NCBI RefSeq assembly: GCF_009547075.1
Contig: NZ_WIPH01000007.1
Coordinates: 1-64,000 of the forward strand
DNA: 64,000 nucleotides
Direction: 5' to 3'
Source of the DNA: Gluconobacter aidae
Lineage (GTDB): Bacteria > Pseudomonadota > Alphaproteobacteria > Acetobacterales > Acetobacteraceae
Shown: in pieces, positions 52,518 through 62,002 of the stretch
Numbering within the stretch: position 1 is the first letter of the stretch
Layout: every line of letters starts with the position of its first letter
Position numbers and translations under genes: made by a program
The notes under the pieces: generated by a model
The model's database searches: none
The model's input: the letters and a program-made list of their open reading frames with translations, nothing else
What the model was told of the DNA's origin: nothing

Positions 52518-53936
52518 GTGACCGACATGACAGATCTTTTCGGCGGCGCTCCGGAAGCGAACCGCTCCCCCGGACATGCTTTGGGCCGTGGGCCGTCCCG
52601 TGCGCCGGAGAACATGCGGCAGCAGCGCCCGATCGAAGCACCTCAGGTGCAGCGCCAGCCGCCGTCGCGGACGCAGCCTCTGGCGGACCGTCTGCGGCCG
52701 AAGCGGCTGGAAGACGTGCGGGGGCAGGATCATCTGCTCGGGCCTGAAGGAACACTCACGCGGATGCTGGCGCGGGGCACGCTGTCCAGCCTGATCCTGT
52801 GGGGCGGTCCGGGATGTGGCAAGACGACGATTGCACGGCTTCTCGCAGGGCGGGCCGGGCTGTTCTATTCGCAGATTTCGGCTGTTTTTTCCGGCGTTGC
52901 AGATCTGCGGCGGGCGTTTGAGGAAGCGGACAAGAAGCAGGCGGCGACGGGCAAGGGCACGCTGCTGTTCGTGGACGAGATCCATCGCTTCAACCGGGCG
53001 CAGCAGGACGGGTTCCTGCCCTATGTGGAGCGCGGGACGGTGGTTCTGGTGGGGGCGACCACGGAGAACCCGTCTTTTGCGCTGAATGCGGCGCTGTTGT
53101 CGCGGTGTCAGGTTCTGGTGCTGAACCGGCTGGATGATGCGAGCCTTGAGAGCCTGCTGCTGCATGCGGAAGAGGAAGTCGGGCGTCCTCTTCCTCTGGA
53201 CGGGGAAGCGCGGGCCAGTCTGCGGGCCATGGCGGACGGGGACGGGCGGTATCTGCTGAACATGGTCGAGCAGCTTGTGGCGCTTGACCCGTCGAAAGTA
53301 CTCACACCGCGCGATCTGGCGGCGATCCTGTCGCGCCGGGCCATCCTGTATGACCGCGACCGGGAAGAGCACTACAATCTCATTTCCGCGCTGCACAAAT
53401 CGCTGCGGGGGAGTGATCCGGATGCTGCTTTGTACTGGTTCGCGCGGATGCTGGAGGGTGGGGAAGACCCGCGCTACATCGCCCGGCGTCTGACGCGGTT
53501 TGCGGCCGAGGATGTGGGGCAGGCCGATCCGTCCGCGCTGCCGTTGGCCGTGGCGGGATGGCAGACCTATGAGCGGCTGGGCTCACCGGAAGGGGAACTG
53601 GCGCTGGCTCAGGTCGTGGTGCATCTGGCGACTGCGCCGAAATCCAATGCGGTTTATACGGCCTATAAGGCGGCCCGGGCTCTGGCGCGCGATACCGGAA
53701 GTCTGATGCCGCCGTCACATATCCTGAACGCGCCGACGACCCTGATGAAGGATATCGGGTACGGCAAGGGCTATGAATACGACCATGACAGCGAGGACGC
53801 GTTTTCGGGTCAGAACTACTTTCCGGAAGGGATGCCCAGAGCGTCCCTTTATCATCCCACGGACCGCGGACATGAGGGGCGGATCAGAAAACTTCTGGAC
53901 ATGCGGGCCGCCAAAAGGGCATCCCGCGAACCATGA
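52518..53936 (+). CDS. rarA: replication-associated recombination protein RarA (MgsA)
   Basis: 472 residues. An AAA+ ATPase with Walker A WGGPGCGKTTIARLL near residues 94-108 and Walker B LLFVDEIHRFNRAQQD near 151-166, sensor 1 VGATTENPSF near 178-187 and the C-terminal tetramerisation region (YFPEGM near 435). The N-terminus PLADRLRPKRLEDVRGQDHL is typical. It acts at stalled replication forks and single-strand DNA ends. The start is GTG, 6 nt after GGGAG. Its stop overlaps the next gene (ATGA). Confidence 0.94.
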   Translation: MTDMTDLFGGAPEANRSPGHALGRGPSRAPENMRQQRPIEAPQVQRQPPSRTQPLADRLRPKRLEDVRGQDHLLGPEGTLTRMLARGTLSSLILWGGPGCGKTTIARLLAGRAGLFYSQISAVFSGVADLRRAFEEADKKQAATGKGTLLFVDEIHRFNRAQQDGFLPYVERGTVVLVGATTENPSFALNAALLSRCQVLVLNRLDDASLESLLLHAEEEVGRPLPLDGEARASLRAMADGDGRYLLNMVEQLVALDPSKVLTPRDLAAILSRRAILYDRDREEHYNLISALHKSLRGSDPDAALYWFARMLEGGEDPRYIARRLTRFAAEDVGQADPSALPLAVAGWQTYERLGSPEGELALAQVVVHLATAPKSNAVYTAYKAARALARDTGSLMPPSHILNAPTTLMKDIGYGKGYEYDHDSEDAFSGQNYFPEGMPRASLYHPTDRGHEGRIRKLLDMRAAKRASREP

Positions 53937-54940
53937 CAGTTACCAACCGCATCGTGACCGAGGATGAGGCCGATATTCGCCTCGACCGCTGGTTCAGACG
54001 TCACTACCCCAATCTGACGCAGGGCGCGCTCCAGAAGCTGTGCCGCAAGGGACAGATCCGCGTGGAGGGAGGGCGTGTTCAGACCAATACGCGCCTGATC
54101 CCCGGACAGAGCGTCCGCATCCCGCCGCTGCCGGACGTGGACAAGCCCGCGCCGCTGCCACCGCCGGACCCGATGCTGGAGCGCGAGATCCGCAAGATGG
54201 TGATTTACGAGGACGAGCATCTGCTGGTTCTCGACAAGCCGTCCGGCCTTGCGACGCAGGGTGGTCCGGGCATTACGAAGCATGTGGACATGATGCTGGA
54301 CGGTCTGCGGCCCGAAGGCGGGGACCGGCCACGTCTGGTGCACCGCATTGACCGTGATACGTCCGGTATTCTCCTGATCGCGCGGACGCCGGGTGTGGCG
54401 GCGAAGCTTGCGGCGGCGTTCCGTGGGCGTGATGTGGAGAAGACGTACTGGGCCGTGGTTGTCGGACGGCCTTCGCCGGAATCCGGCATCATCGACCAGC
54501 CTCTGGCGAAGATCGGTGCGGGCGGCGCGGCTCTGGTGATTGCGGCATCGCGCGATGAGGAAGACGCGGCTTCGGCCAAGACGGAATATGAGACGCTTGA
54601 TGCGGCGGGCAAGAAACTGAGCTGGCTGAAGCTGTCTCCGCTGACCGGTCGGACGCATCAGTTGCGCGTGCATACCGAATCCATCGGAACACCGATTGTC
54701 GGTGATCCGCGCTATGGCGGGAAAGCGGCGCATCCGGAAGGCTTCATCGACCGGCTGCATCTGCATGCGCGCCAGCTTGATATTCCGCATCCCGCCGGCG
54801 GACGTCTGATCGTGACGGCACCTCTGCCGCCACATATGCGCGAGACGTTCCGCACGCTCGGTTTCGTGCCGGGTGAGACGCCGGCGCCCAGGCGTGTCCG
54901 GGGTGGGAGCAGCAGCAAGGGCCGGGGGCCTGTAAAATGA
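53933..54940 (+). CDS. RluA-family 23S rRNA pseudouridine synthase (RluC/D-like)
   Basis: 335 residues. An S4 RNA-binding domain (about 15-75: LTQGALQKLCRKGQIRVEGG) precedes the synthase domain. The catalytic Asp is in LVHRIDRDTSGILLIA near residues 137-152, and LSPLTGRTHQLRVH near 238-251 is the second conserved motif. It converts uridines in 23S rRNA to pseudouridine; which positions cannot be told by sequence alone, though RluC is the nearest guess. A basic Gly/Ser/Lys tail ends the protein. It overlaps both rarA and asmA by 4 nt. Confidence 0.9.
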   Translation: MTVTNRIVTEDEADIRLDRWFRRHYPNLTQGALQKLCRKGQIRVEGGRVQTNTRLIPGQSVRIPPLPDVDKPAPLPPPDPMLEREIRKMVIYEDEHLLVLDKPSGLATQGGPGITKHVDMMLDGLRPEGGDRPRLVHRIDRDTSGILLIARTPGVAAKLAAAFRGRDVEKTYWAVVVGRPSPESGIIDQPLAKIGAGGAALVIAASRDEEDAASAKTEYETLDAAGKKLSWLKLSPLTGRTHQLRVHTESIGTPIVGDPRYGGKAAHPEGFIDRLHLHARQLDIPHPAGGRLIVTAPLPPHMRETFRTLGFVPGETPAPRRVRGGSSSKGRGPVK

Positions 54941-57435
54941 AGAAGCTGACCGGCGTTCTGATTGCCGTCATCGTTGCCATTGTGGGTGTGAGTGTGGCCA
55001 CGCATGTCCTGATCGATCAGGATGCGCTGCGCGAGCGTGTGGCTGTGGCGCTGAAGCACCAGACGGGGCTTACGATGCAGGCCGGTCATTCATCGGTGCA
55101 GCTTCTGCCCTGGCCGGCCTTCGAGGCTACCGACGTTGTGTTGACGCGCGATGGACAGGCACCGCTTCTCAAGGCCCATACGATCCATGCCGGGATCGCC
55201 GTTTTCGCTCTGTTGCACCGTGAGGTCCGGTTTCAGGATGTCGTGATCGAAAAGGCGACGGTCAGTCTGGTGCGAGGTCTGGACGGGCAGGCGAACTGGT
55301 CCCTGACGCCGGATCGTGAGAACGAGGACGCCTCGCTTCCCGTCCGTGGGCGGAGCGGGCAGCGGATTCATGCGCACTGGGATCTGTCTCTGGACGGGTT
55401 GCATGTCGCGCAGGCGGCCGTGCTCTGGAACGACCGTTTGACCCGTACGAGCGGGTCGTTCGGTGTCGATACGCTGGATCTGGACGGACTGCGCAGTCCC
55501 AGCCCGTGGATTAGCCTTCAGGGGCATCATGCGGGCACGCCGTTCACGCTTAAGGGGCATGTGGGCAACCTGTCGCAGATCCGCGGAACGGACCCCTGGG
55601 CGTTCAGCATCGGAACGACGCTGGGCGATGGCGAAAAGCGCGACTGGCTGAATCTGGACGGGCGGATCGGCAATCCGTCGCGGATGGAAAACGTGGTTCT
55701 GACAGCGCAGGGCGAGTGGCCCAATCTTCAGGATGCGCATCGTCTGTTCCCGCATGCCAATCTTCCCAATGTCCCGGCCCTTGGCGGGGATGTTGCGGTT
55801 CAGGGTAGTCCCGGACCGCTGACAGGACTGACCGGAGACGCGCTGCTACATCAGGTTCTGGGCAGCATGAATCCGACGCGGGTGCATCTGCATGCCGGCT
55901 ATGTCGGGCTGCGGCAGGGCGCGTTGCAGAACCTGCATGTTGATGCCGCCGGGCCGGATGCGGCGCTGACCGTCACAGCGGATACGCAGTGGCGGGATAC
56001 GGCCTGGCACGTCGAAGGCGGGGCAGGGACGATGCAACAGGCGCTTGCGGCCTGGCGCGACGGGTTGAAGACCGCTGTTCCGCTGACGGTGCAACTGCGG
56101 AGCCAGACGACGCTTCTGTCCGGTGCGCCTTCGCTCAATGCGCAGGACAGTGCCCGTTTTGCCCTTTCGGGAACGATCGGTGCGGAAAACGGACATGTCG
56201 TGGCGGAAGGGAGCGGCAGGACGCTCCATCTGCCGGGTGCGGTTCTGCATGATGTCAGTCTGCATGGCACGCTGGACGCGCCGGACCGCGAGAACCTGTC
56301 GCTCGACGGGCTGACTTTCGGCAGTCAGGAACTGTCTGTGGACGGAGCACTGAAGCTGGTTCTTGGGCATGGCGTTCCGCCGGTCGTGAGCGGGAACCTC
56401 CATGCCGCGAAAATGGATATGGATGTGCTCAAGGGGCTGTGGCTCCAGCCTGCGCAACCGGCTGTTCCGGCTGTGCCCGCGCTGAAGCCTGTAGCAGCGC
56501 AGAATGAGAGCGCGGTTTCGGCTGTGAGCGGTCATCTGTCGCCTGAGACGGCCGCTGCGGACCCGACACCGTCCTGGGTGAAGCGGTTGCGGGCGCAGGA
56601 TATGAACCTGCATCTGACGGCGGATCATGTCGTGTTCGCGGGGCGGGACTATACGGATCTGGCGACGCGCCTGACGCTGTCGGGCGGGCATCTGCGTCTG
56701 GACCCGATTTCCGGTCAGGCCCAGGGACTGCCGCTGTCGGGAATGGCGGAACTGGATGCCAGTGCGCTTGCGGTGACGGGTAGCGTGACGTTCCAGCCGC
56801 TGATGCTTCCGGCCGGGTTGCTGGAGACGCAGCTTGGAATGCCGCTTCTGCTTCAGGGGCCCGTGCAGATCGTGGGGCAGCTTTCGGCGAAGGGCAACAG
56901 TTCGCAGGAACTGCGGCAGTCGCTGGACGGACATCTGGGCATTTCCATGGTGGATGGCCGGGTGCAGAGTGAACTTCTGGGGCGGATGGCAGGGTCTGCG
57001 GCCAGTATGGTGCTCGGGAAGGGGGACCGGTCGCTCCGCTGCCTGGGGCTGCATATGAGCATTGCGAACGACGTTGCTCATATCGACACGCTGGGGCTTC
57101 AGTCCGGGCGATTCTCGACGTCGGGCAGCGGGACTGTCGGGCTTGGGACGCAGGCGCTGGATCTTCGTCTTCTGCCGGTGGTGGATTTTGAAGGGGCGGG
57201 GGCGTCCACGCCGGTCGTGCTGACGGGGACGCTGGGGGCCCCGCATGTCGAGCAGGATCGTGACGCGGGCGGCAATTTTCATGTGACGATCGGCGGGGAC
57301 AGCAATGCGGTCGACCCCTGCACGGCACCGCTGGCGGCGGCGCGGGAAGGGCAGGCTGGGCCGGCTCCTTCGGCGGTCAAGGCGCATCATTCGAAGGCCG
57401 GGGATATCCTGCGGGCTCTGGGAGTTCTGCATTGA
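54937..57435 (+). CDS. asmA: AsmA family protein
   Basis: 832 residues. One N-terminal membrane helix (LTGVLIAVIVAIVGVSVATHVL) is followed by a periplasmic domain starting with the AsmA-type ALRERVAVALKHQTGL and LPWPAFEATDVVL. The AsmA_2-like C-terminal segment (about 670-780: GHLGISMVDGRVQSELL, LGLQSGRFSTSGSGTVGLGT) is clear. AsmA proteins are thought to move phospholipid to the outer membrane. A Pro/Ala linker lies near 505-530. It is coupled to the pseudouridine synthase gene upstream and the ATP12 gene downstream. Confidence 0.85.
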   Translation: MKKLTGVLIAVIVAIVGVSVATHVLIDQDALRERVAVALKHQTGLTMQAGHSSVQLLPWPAFEATDVVLTRDGQAPLLKAHTIHAGIAVFALLHREVRFQDVVIEKATVSLVRGLDGQANWSLTPDRENEDASLPVRGRSGQRIHAHWDLSLDGLHVAQAAVLWNDRLTRTSGSFGVDTLDLDGLRSPSPWISLQGHHAGTPFTLKGHVGNLSQIRGTDPWAFSIGTTLGDGEKRDWLNLDGRIGNPSRMENVVLTAQGEWPNLQDAHRLFPHANLPNVPALGGDVAVQGSPGPLTGLTGDALLHQVLGSMNPTRVHLHAGYVGLRQGALQNLHVDAAGPDAALTVTADTQWRDTAWHVEGGAGTMQQALAAWRDGLKTAVPLTVQLRSQTTLLSGAPSLNAQDSARFALSGTIGAENGHVVAEGSGRTLHLPGAVLHDVSLHGTLDAPDRENLSLDGLTFGSQELSVDGALKLVLGHGVPPVVSGNLHAAKMDMDVLKGLWLQPAQPAVPAVPALKPVAAQNESAVSAVSGHLSPETAAADPTPSWVKRLRAQDMNLHLTADHVVFAGRDYTDLATRLTLSGGHLRLDPISGQAQGLPLSGMAELDASALAVTGSVTFQPLMLPAGLLETQLGMPLLLQGPVQIVGQLSAKGNSSQELRQSLDGHLGISMVDGRVQSELLGRMAGSAASMVLGKGDRSLRCLGLHMSIANDVAHIDTLGLQSGRFSTSGSGTVGLGTQALDLRLLPVVDFEGAGASTPVVLTGTLGAPHVEQDRDAGGNFHVTIGGDSNAVDPCTAPLAAAREGQAGPAPSAVKAHHSKAGDILRALGVLH

Positions 57436-58127
57436 GCGGGCATAAGCGTTTCTGGAAAGCGGTTTCGGTCGTATCGGAGGACGGGCTGTTCCAGCCACGT
57501 CTGGACGGGCGGCCGATCCGTCTGCCACAGGGCCATGTTCTGGCGGTGCGTTCCTCTGCGCTGGCCGAGGCTATTGCCGGGGAGTGGGGGCAGATCGCGG
57601 AAGGCGCGGCCTTCACACCGGACGCGCTACCCCTGACGCGGATGGCCGGGACGATGATCGAGCGTATTGCGCCCGATCCGCAGGCGGCGCGGGAGATGCT
57701 CCTCGGATTCGGCGTGGATGACGGGCTCTGCTACTGCGCAGATGGGGCCGGGCCTGTTGCGGCGCAGGTTTTCGCCTGGCTTTCGGGTTACGGCATCCAC
57801 CCGAATGTAACTGACGGTCTCATGCCGGTGGCCCAGCCCGAGGACTACACGGAGGCCCTGGGAAGGCTTCTGGCGGGGCGGGATGATCTGGAACTGGCGG
57901 CTCTGGGCGTTCTGGCTCAGGCGACGGGTAGCCTCCTGCTGGCGCTTGCCGTCGTGAGACGCGCTGTCAGCCTCGTCGACGCCGTTCTGTGGGCCAATAA
58001 TGATGAAAACGAGCAGCTTGCGACCTGGGGGCAGGATGACGAACTCATCCGTTCCATGGAGAACCGCGAGAAAGACATGCTTGACGCGGATCTGTTCCTC
58101 ACGTTGGGAAGCAAGGTTTCAGTCTGA
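57432..58127 (+). CDS. ATP12-type F1-ATPase assembly chaperone
   Basis: 231 residues. The N-terminal FWKAVSVVSEDGLFQPRLDG and RPIRLPQGHVLAVRSSALAEAIAGEW are ATP12 hallmarks, and the C-terminal helix bundle (NDENEQLATWGQDDELIRSMENREKDML) follows. In mitochondria ATP12 binds the F1 alpha subunit during assembly; the alpha-proteobacterial protein is its homologue. The start is TTG, which overlaps the asmA stop (TTGA) and lies 8 nt after GGGAG. The function in the cytoplasm is inferred from the family. Confidence 0.92.
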   Translation: MSGHKRFWKAVSVVSEDGLFQPRLDGRPIRLPQGHVLAVRSSALAEAIAGEWGQIAEGAAFTPDALPLTRMAGTMIERIAPDPQAAREMLLGFGVDDGLCYCADGAGPVAAQVFAWLSGYGIHPNVTDGLMPVAQPEDYTEALGRLLAGRDDLELAALGVLAQATGSLLLALAVVRRAVSLVDAVLWANNDENEQLATWGQDDELIRSMENREKDMLDADLFLTLGSKVSV

Positions 58128-58281
58128 GAGGAAAATACCCTGAATGGGGCACGATCTTGCCATATTCGGAGATCATTAGAGGGCGCTGTCATGTGACAGA
58201 ACGAGAGAATTGGTGACTCGTTCCCATGGGGGAGCAAACGCTATTTCACGGATCTGTCGAACACCGTCAGAGGCGATAAAG

Positions 58282-58416
58282 ATGTCCGTATCCGTCGTTC
58301 GTAGACCCATGCTGCACCACATGGGTACCCGAGTCGTGAAAACCTGCTCCATCGGAGCGTGGCTCTTTCTGGCCGCGACGCCGCTGATTGTTGTGGTCTG
58401 CGCCATTCACGGCTGA
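58282..58416 (+). CDS. small single-helix membrane peptide (44 aa)
   Basis: From ATG with GAGGCGATAAAG just upstream. Residues 1-25 are basic (VRRPMLHHMGTRVVK) and the end is one hydrophobic helix (GAWLFLAATPLIVVVCAI). No family recognised. A strong terminator follows 18 nt after the stop, which supports a transcribed gene. A longer in-frame start at 58210 lacks a ribosome site. Confidence 0.5.
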   Translation: MSVSVVRRPMLHHMGTRVVKTCSIGAWLFLAATPLIVVVCAIHG

Positions 58417-58434
58417 GCCGCCGCACGATCCGGC

Positions 58435-58481
58435 ATAAGAAAGCCCGGCCCTCTGCGAAAAAGGAGGCCGGGCTTTCTTAT
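58435..58481. terminator. strong bidirectional terminator
   Basis: ATAAGAAAGCCCGGCC and GGCCGGGCTTTCTTAT are exact inverses (16 bp) around a 15-nt loop. T-rich arms occur on both strands. It lies between the small peptide gene and the convergent LprI-like gene. Confidence 0.85.
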
Positions 58482-58499
58482 GCGTCAGGGCCGGAGCGC

Positions 58500-58952
58500 T
58501 CAGTTCTGGGGGCTGATTGCAGGTTCGGGAAGGATCGGGGTTGCCCGGTCCGGAGCAGTCAGCCAGTTCTGCCAGAGTTCGTAGGTCCGCTCTTCCGTGA
58601 GCTTCAGGCGGCAGGACAGTTCCATGGACGTCCTGATCGTGCCGTCTGACCAGCGGCCTGCGACGGCTTTGCATTCTGCTTCCCGAAAAGCCCGCCACGC
58701 TGTTTCGCCCTTGCGGAAATCCGCCTGTGTCCGGGCCGCGATGCCCGGACCCTGCATCCGCCGAAGAGCCGCTTCCGTATATCGCTTCAGTTGCGCCTCG
58801 GCCTGAGCCAGACGGGTGCTGAAGCAGGACTGGATTTCCGACGTTGTCTTACCGGAGCAGCCACTGCCGGCTGGCTCAGCATCAGGGCGGTGACGCAACA
58901 GAGGGGCAGGTAGCGGATTCTCGTGGCGGTGCTCCGGATGGGGGCTATGCAA
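58500..58952 (-). CDS. LprI/DUF1311-family protein with a shifted signal-peptide frame
   Basis: The mature part is a normal LprI-type domain: CSGKTTSEIQSCFSTRLAQA, then LKRYTEAALRRM, then TAWRAFREAECKAVAGRWSDG, and CRLKLTEERTYEL, with four Cys in family positions. The 5' part in this frame is polar and does not look like a signal peptide. In another frame of the same DNA (about 58865-58918) there is a good one: RIRYLPLCCVTALMLSQPAVA. A one-base loss near 58862 would explain this, so the gene is either damaged or carries a sequence error. No standard start serves the signal frame. It lies 6 nt from the ispDF stop. Confidence 0.55.
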   Translation of the reverse strand: MHSPHPEHRHENPLPAPLLRHRPDAEPAGSGCSGKTTSEIQSCFSTRLAQAEAQLKRYTEAALRRMQGPGIAARTQADFRKGETAWRAFREAECKAVAGRWSDGTIRTSMELSCRLKLTEERTYELWQNWLTAPDRATPILPEPAISPQN

Positions 58953-58958
58953 TGAAGG

Positions 58959-60125
58959 TCAGGCTTCTCCGGTATCGGGTACCATAATGCTCACTGCGGC
59001 GGTAGCGGCAATCCCTTCTTCACGGCCCGTGAAGCCCAGACGCTCGGAAGTCGTGGCCTTGACCGAGATGCGGCTGACGCTGACCTTCAGGAGATCGGCG
59101 AGGCGGTTGCGCATGACTTCGGCGTGCGGACCGATCTTGGGGCGTTCGCAGATCAGCGTGACATCGGCGTTCACCAGAAAGCCGCCGCGTTCGCGGATGC
59201 GCTCTCCGGCATGGATCAGGAAGCGTGCCGAATCCATGTCCTTCCATTCGTTGTCGGACGGCGGAAAATGGCGTCCGATATCGCCTTCGGCCAGAGCGCC
59301 GTAAATGGCGTCGCACAGCGTGTGGATGCCGACATCGGCGTCGGAATGTCCTGCGAGGCCCTTTGTATGGGGCACCTCGATACCGCACAGGATCAGCTTG
59401 CGGCCTTCCTCGAAGGCATGGACGTCATAGCCCAGTCCGACGCGGGGCAGCAGGTTCCGGTCAATCACACCTTCAAGACGCATCAGGTCCTCCGCAACAG
59501 TCAGTTTGATATTGTCTTCCGACCCTTCGACGATCGCCACCGGATGGCCAGCCTGTTCGAGCAGGGCGGCATCGTCAGTACGCGCGTCGCGATGGGTGCG
59601 GTGAAGTTCGAGCAGAGTGCCGAAGCGGAAACCCTGCGGGGTCTGGGCACGCCACAGCCCGTCCCGCGGGACGGTATCGACGATAATGCCGTCGGCGGCT
59701 TTCTTGATCGTGTCGATGACGGCGACGGCCGGAATGACGCCCTCATGGGTCTTCAGGGCGTTGATGACGTTCTGCACCACTTCGGCCGGGACGCAGGGGC
59801 GGGCGCCGTCATGGACCAGCACCAGATCGGGCGGTTCGGGCAGTTTCGCCAGAGCTTCGAGACCGTTGCGTACGCTGTCATGGCGTTCCGCGCCGCCACT
59901 GACGGGGGGCAGGATGTCCAGTCCTTCGAGGCTGTCGGCCAGCAGGGGATCGTCCCCGACCGGCAGAAGCACATCGACATGCGGCAGGAGGGCTTCGGCG
60001 GCTCTGCGGATGACGGGTTTGCCCCGCAGCATCCGGAACTGCTTGGAAGAATTTTCCCCGCTCTGCGAGGAGGCGTCAAAGCGCCGGCCACGACCGGCAG
60101 CAAGAAGAAGGGCAGCGATACGCAT
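58959..60125 (-). CDS. ispDF: bifunctional IspD/IspF isoprenoid enzyme
   Basis: 388 residues. The N-terminal half is IspD (CDP-ME synthase): [14 protein letters not shown] near 2-15 binds CTP and [11 protein letters not shown] near 104-114 is typical. The C-terminal half is IspF (MECDP synthase), with metal ligands in [11 protein letters not shown] near 231-241 and [20 protein letters not shown] near 262-281. The fusion of two non-consecutive steps of the MEP pathway is known in alpha-proteobacteria. The ATG gives the standard IspD N-terminus; an in-frame extension upstream is not needed. Third gene after metZ and apaG on this strand. Confidence 0.95.
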   Translation of the reverse strand: MRIAALLLAAGRGRRFDASSQSGENSSKQFRMLRGKPVIRRAAEALLPHVDVLLPVGDDPLLADSLEGLDILPPVSGGAERHDSVRNGLEALAKLPEPPDLVLVHDGARPCVPAEVVQNVINALKTHEGVIPAVAVIDTIKKAADGIIVDTVPRDGLWRAQTPQGFRFGTLLELHRTHRDARTDDAALLEQAGHPVAIVEGSEDNIKLTVAEDLMRLEGVIDRNLLPRVGLGYDVHAFEEGRKLILCGIEVPHTKGLAGHSDADVGIHTLCDAIYGALAEGDIGRHFPPSDNEWKDMDSARFLIHAGERIRERGGFLVNADVTLICERPKIGPHAEVMRNRLADLLKVSVSRISVKATTSERLGFTGREEGIAATAAVSIMVPDTGEA

Positions 60126-60209
60126 GGGTGAGGAATGGGCCGGGACGGCGGGCACGTCAAGCTTGTGTGACTGTTCCTCTGCCTGTCCGTGCGGCCCGCC
60201 CACGCCCGG

Positions 60210-60683
60210 TCAGTGCACCAGTGTGCTGTCGTGGGGGCTGTCGAGGCTGAAAACGGGAATGCTGACGTCGAAACGGTGGCCCGAGCGGGGCTCGACCATG
60301 TGGTAGATGCCGCGCATGAAGCCGGTCGGCGTCGTGAGCATGGCGCCGGACGTGTAGTCGAACTGTTCGTTAGGCGCGATCACGGGCTGTTCGCCAACGA
60401 CACCATCGCCGTGGACGTGTTCTTTCCGTCCAAGTCCGTCCACGATTTCCCAACTGCGCGAGAGAAGCTGGAACGTGTCTTTCCGCTCGTTTTCGATGCT
60501 GATGTGGTAGGCCCAGGCGAATTGATGGTCTTCGGGATGGGACTGGTCGTCCAGCCAGAAGGTCCGGACCGTGACCGTCACGTCGTCCGTGGTTTCGCTG
60601 AAGCAGGGTGCGCTTTCCATGGCTTCGGCGAGTGCCGTCTCGGGATCGGTATGCAGATGGGGGTGGGATGACTTGTCAGGCAT
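60210..60683 (-). CDS. apaG: ApaG protein
   Basis: 157 residues. The core from about residue 30 is a single ApaG beta-sandwich: VTVRTFWLDDQSHPEDHQFAW, then YHISIENERKDTFQLLSRSW and the conserved HVHGDGVVGEQPVIAPNEQF, ending GFMRGIYHMV. ApaG (CorD) is linked to magnesium/cobalt phenotypes and AppppA; its biochemical role is not known. The N-terminal 30 residues are polar and may be partly untranslated. It lies 41 nt downstream of metZ. Confidence 0.92.
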   Translation of the reverse strand: MPDKSSHPHLHTDPETALAEAMESAPCFSETTDDVTVTVRTFWLDDQSHPEDHQFAWAYHISIENERKDTFQLLSRSWEIVDGLGRKEHVHGDGVVGEQPVIAPNEQFDYTSGAMLTTPTGFMRGIYHMVEPRSGHRFDVSIPVFSLDSPHDSTLVH

Positions 60684-60724
60684 GATGCCATTGTAAAGCC
60701 ATCCCGGGGATTTGTCAGGAAAAC

Positions 60725-61918
60725 TTATGCGAGGGCCGCGACGGCGGCTGCGCCGCGCCTGAGATCGTCGATCAGGTCTGCGGGATCTTCCAGACCGACG
60801 GAGAGGCGGATGGCGCCATCCGTGATGCCGAGACGGGCACGCTCCTCCTCGCTGACGCGCATGTGGGTCGTCGTGGCGGGGTGCGTGGCCAGGCTGCGGG
60901 CGTCGCCGAGATTGTTGGAAATCGCGATGATCTTGAAAGCGTTCATGAAGGCGAACGCGCCCTCGCGGCCCCTGTCCACGACGAAGGCGACCATGGAGCC
61001 ACCATTGTTCATCTGGGTTTTGGCCAGATCATGCTGCGGATGGTCGGCACGACCCGGATAGCGGACCTGAACGATTCCCGGCAGTTCGGCCAGTGCATCG
61101 GCTACAGCGGCGGCATTGCGGGCCATGGCATCCGTGCGGAGCTGGAGCGTTTCCAGACCCTTGAGCAGGACCCAGGCGTTGAACGGCGACAGGGCGTTGC
61201 CGGTGTTGCGGGTGAAAGGCTGGAGCGTCTCGCTGATCCATTTGCTGGAGCCGAGCACCGCACCACCGAGAACGCGACCCTGACCGTCGATATGTTTCGT
61301 ACAGGAATAGACGATCACGTCCGCGCCGAGCTTGAGCGGGGACTGGCCGAGTGGGGTGGCGAAAACATTGTCCACGATCAGCAGGCCGCCGGCCTTGTGT
61401 GTCAGCTCGGCGATGCGGGCGATGTCGAGAACGTCGAGCATCGGGTTGGACGGGCTTTCGATCAGCACGGCGGCTGTCGGTCTGGACAGCGCGCGCTCCC
61501 AGGCGTCGTAATCCGTGCCGTCCACCAGTTCGGTTTCGATGCCGTAGCGGGGCAGGAGGTTGGTCACGATCCAGTAGCAGGAGCCGAAAATGGCGCGGGA
61601 GGCGACGACGCGGTCCCCGGCCTTTACAGTTGACAGGATGGCCGAGGAGACGGCGCCCATGCCGGTCGCGGTGGCGACGCAGGCTTCCGCACCTTCGAGA
61701 AGGGCCAGGCGCTCCTGAAGCGTGTCCACGGTCGGGTTGCCAAAGCGGGAATACTGGAAGTGCTGGACGTCGCCCGTGAAGGTGGCGGCGGCCTGTTCGG
61801 CGCTGTCATAGACGAAGCCGGATGTCAGGAAGAGTGCCTCGGACGTTTCGCCGAACTCAGTGCGGTTCGGGGCTTCGTGCAGGAGACGGGTGGCTGTGCG
61901 CCAGTTTTCTGAAGACAT
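60725..61918 (-). CDS. metZ: O-succinylhomoserine sulfhydrylase
   Basis: 397 residues, a PLP-dependent Cys/Met metabolism enzyme. The PLP Lys is in VIVYSCTKHIDGQGR near residue 203-217. SRFGNPTVDTLQERLALLEG near 57-76 and ESPSNPMLDVLDI near 151-163 are family motifs; the form fits MetZ, which makes homocysteine directly from O-succinylhomoserine and sulfide. Cystathionine gamma-synthase is a close relative and cannot be fully excluded. GGAGG lies 8 nt before the ATG. The 5' leader contains a SAM-II riboswitch, which fits methionine synthesis. Confidence 0.93.
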   Translation of the reverse strand: MSSENWRTATRLLHEAPNRTEFGETSEALFLTSGFVYDSAEQAAATFTGDVQHFQYSRFGNPTVDTLQERLALLEGAEACVATATGMGAVSSAILSTVKAGDRVVASRAIFGSCYWIVTNLLPRYGIETELVDGTDYDAWERALSRPTAAVLIESPSNPMLDVLDIARIAELTHKAGGLLIVDNVFATPLGQSPLKLGADVIVYSCTKHIDGQGRVLGGAVLGSSKWISETLQPFTRNTGNALSPFNAWVLLKGLETLQLRTDAMARNAAAVADALAELPGIVQVRYPGRADHPQHDLAKTQMNNGGSMVAFVVDRGREGAFAFMNAFKIIAISNNLGDARSLATHPATTTHMRVSEEERARLGITDGAIRLSVGLEDPADLIDDLRRGAAAVAALA

Positions 61919-62002
61919 GATGTGTCCCTCCATAAAACGCCCTGTTGTGCAGGGCGCATGTGGCGGGCCGTGGAAGTCCTGGAAATCGTTCGATAACGAC
62001 GC

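Noticed and set aside
55846-57528. 560-codon open frame on the minus strand
   Set aside because: Antisense to asmA and ATP12. Composition again typical of a shadow frame.
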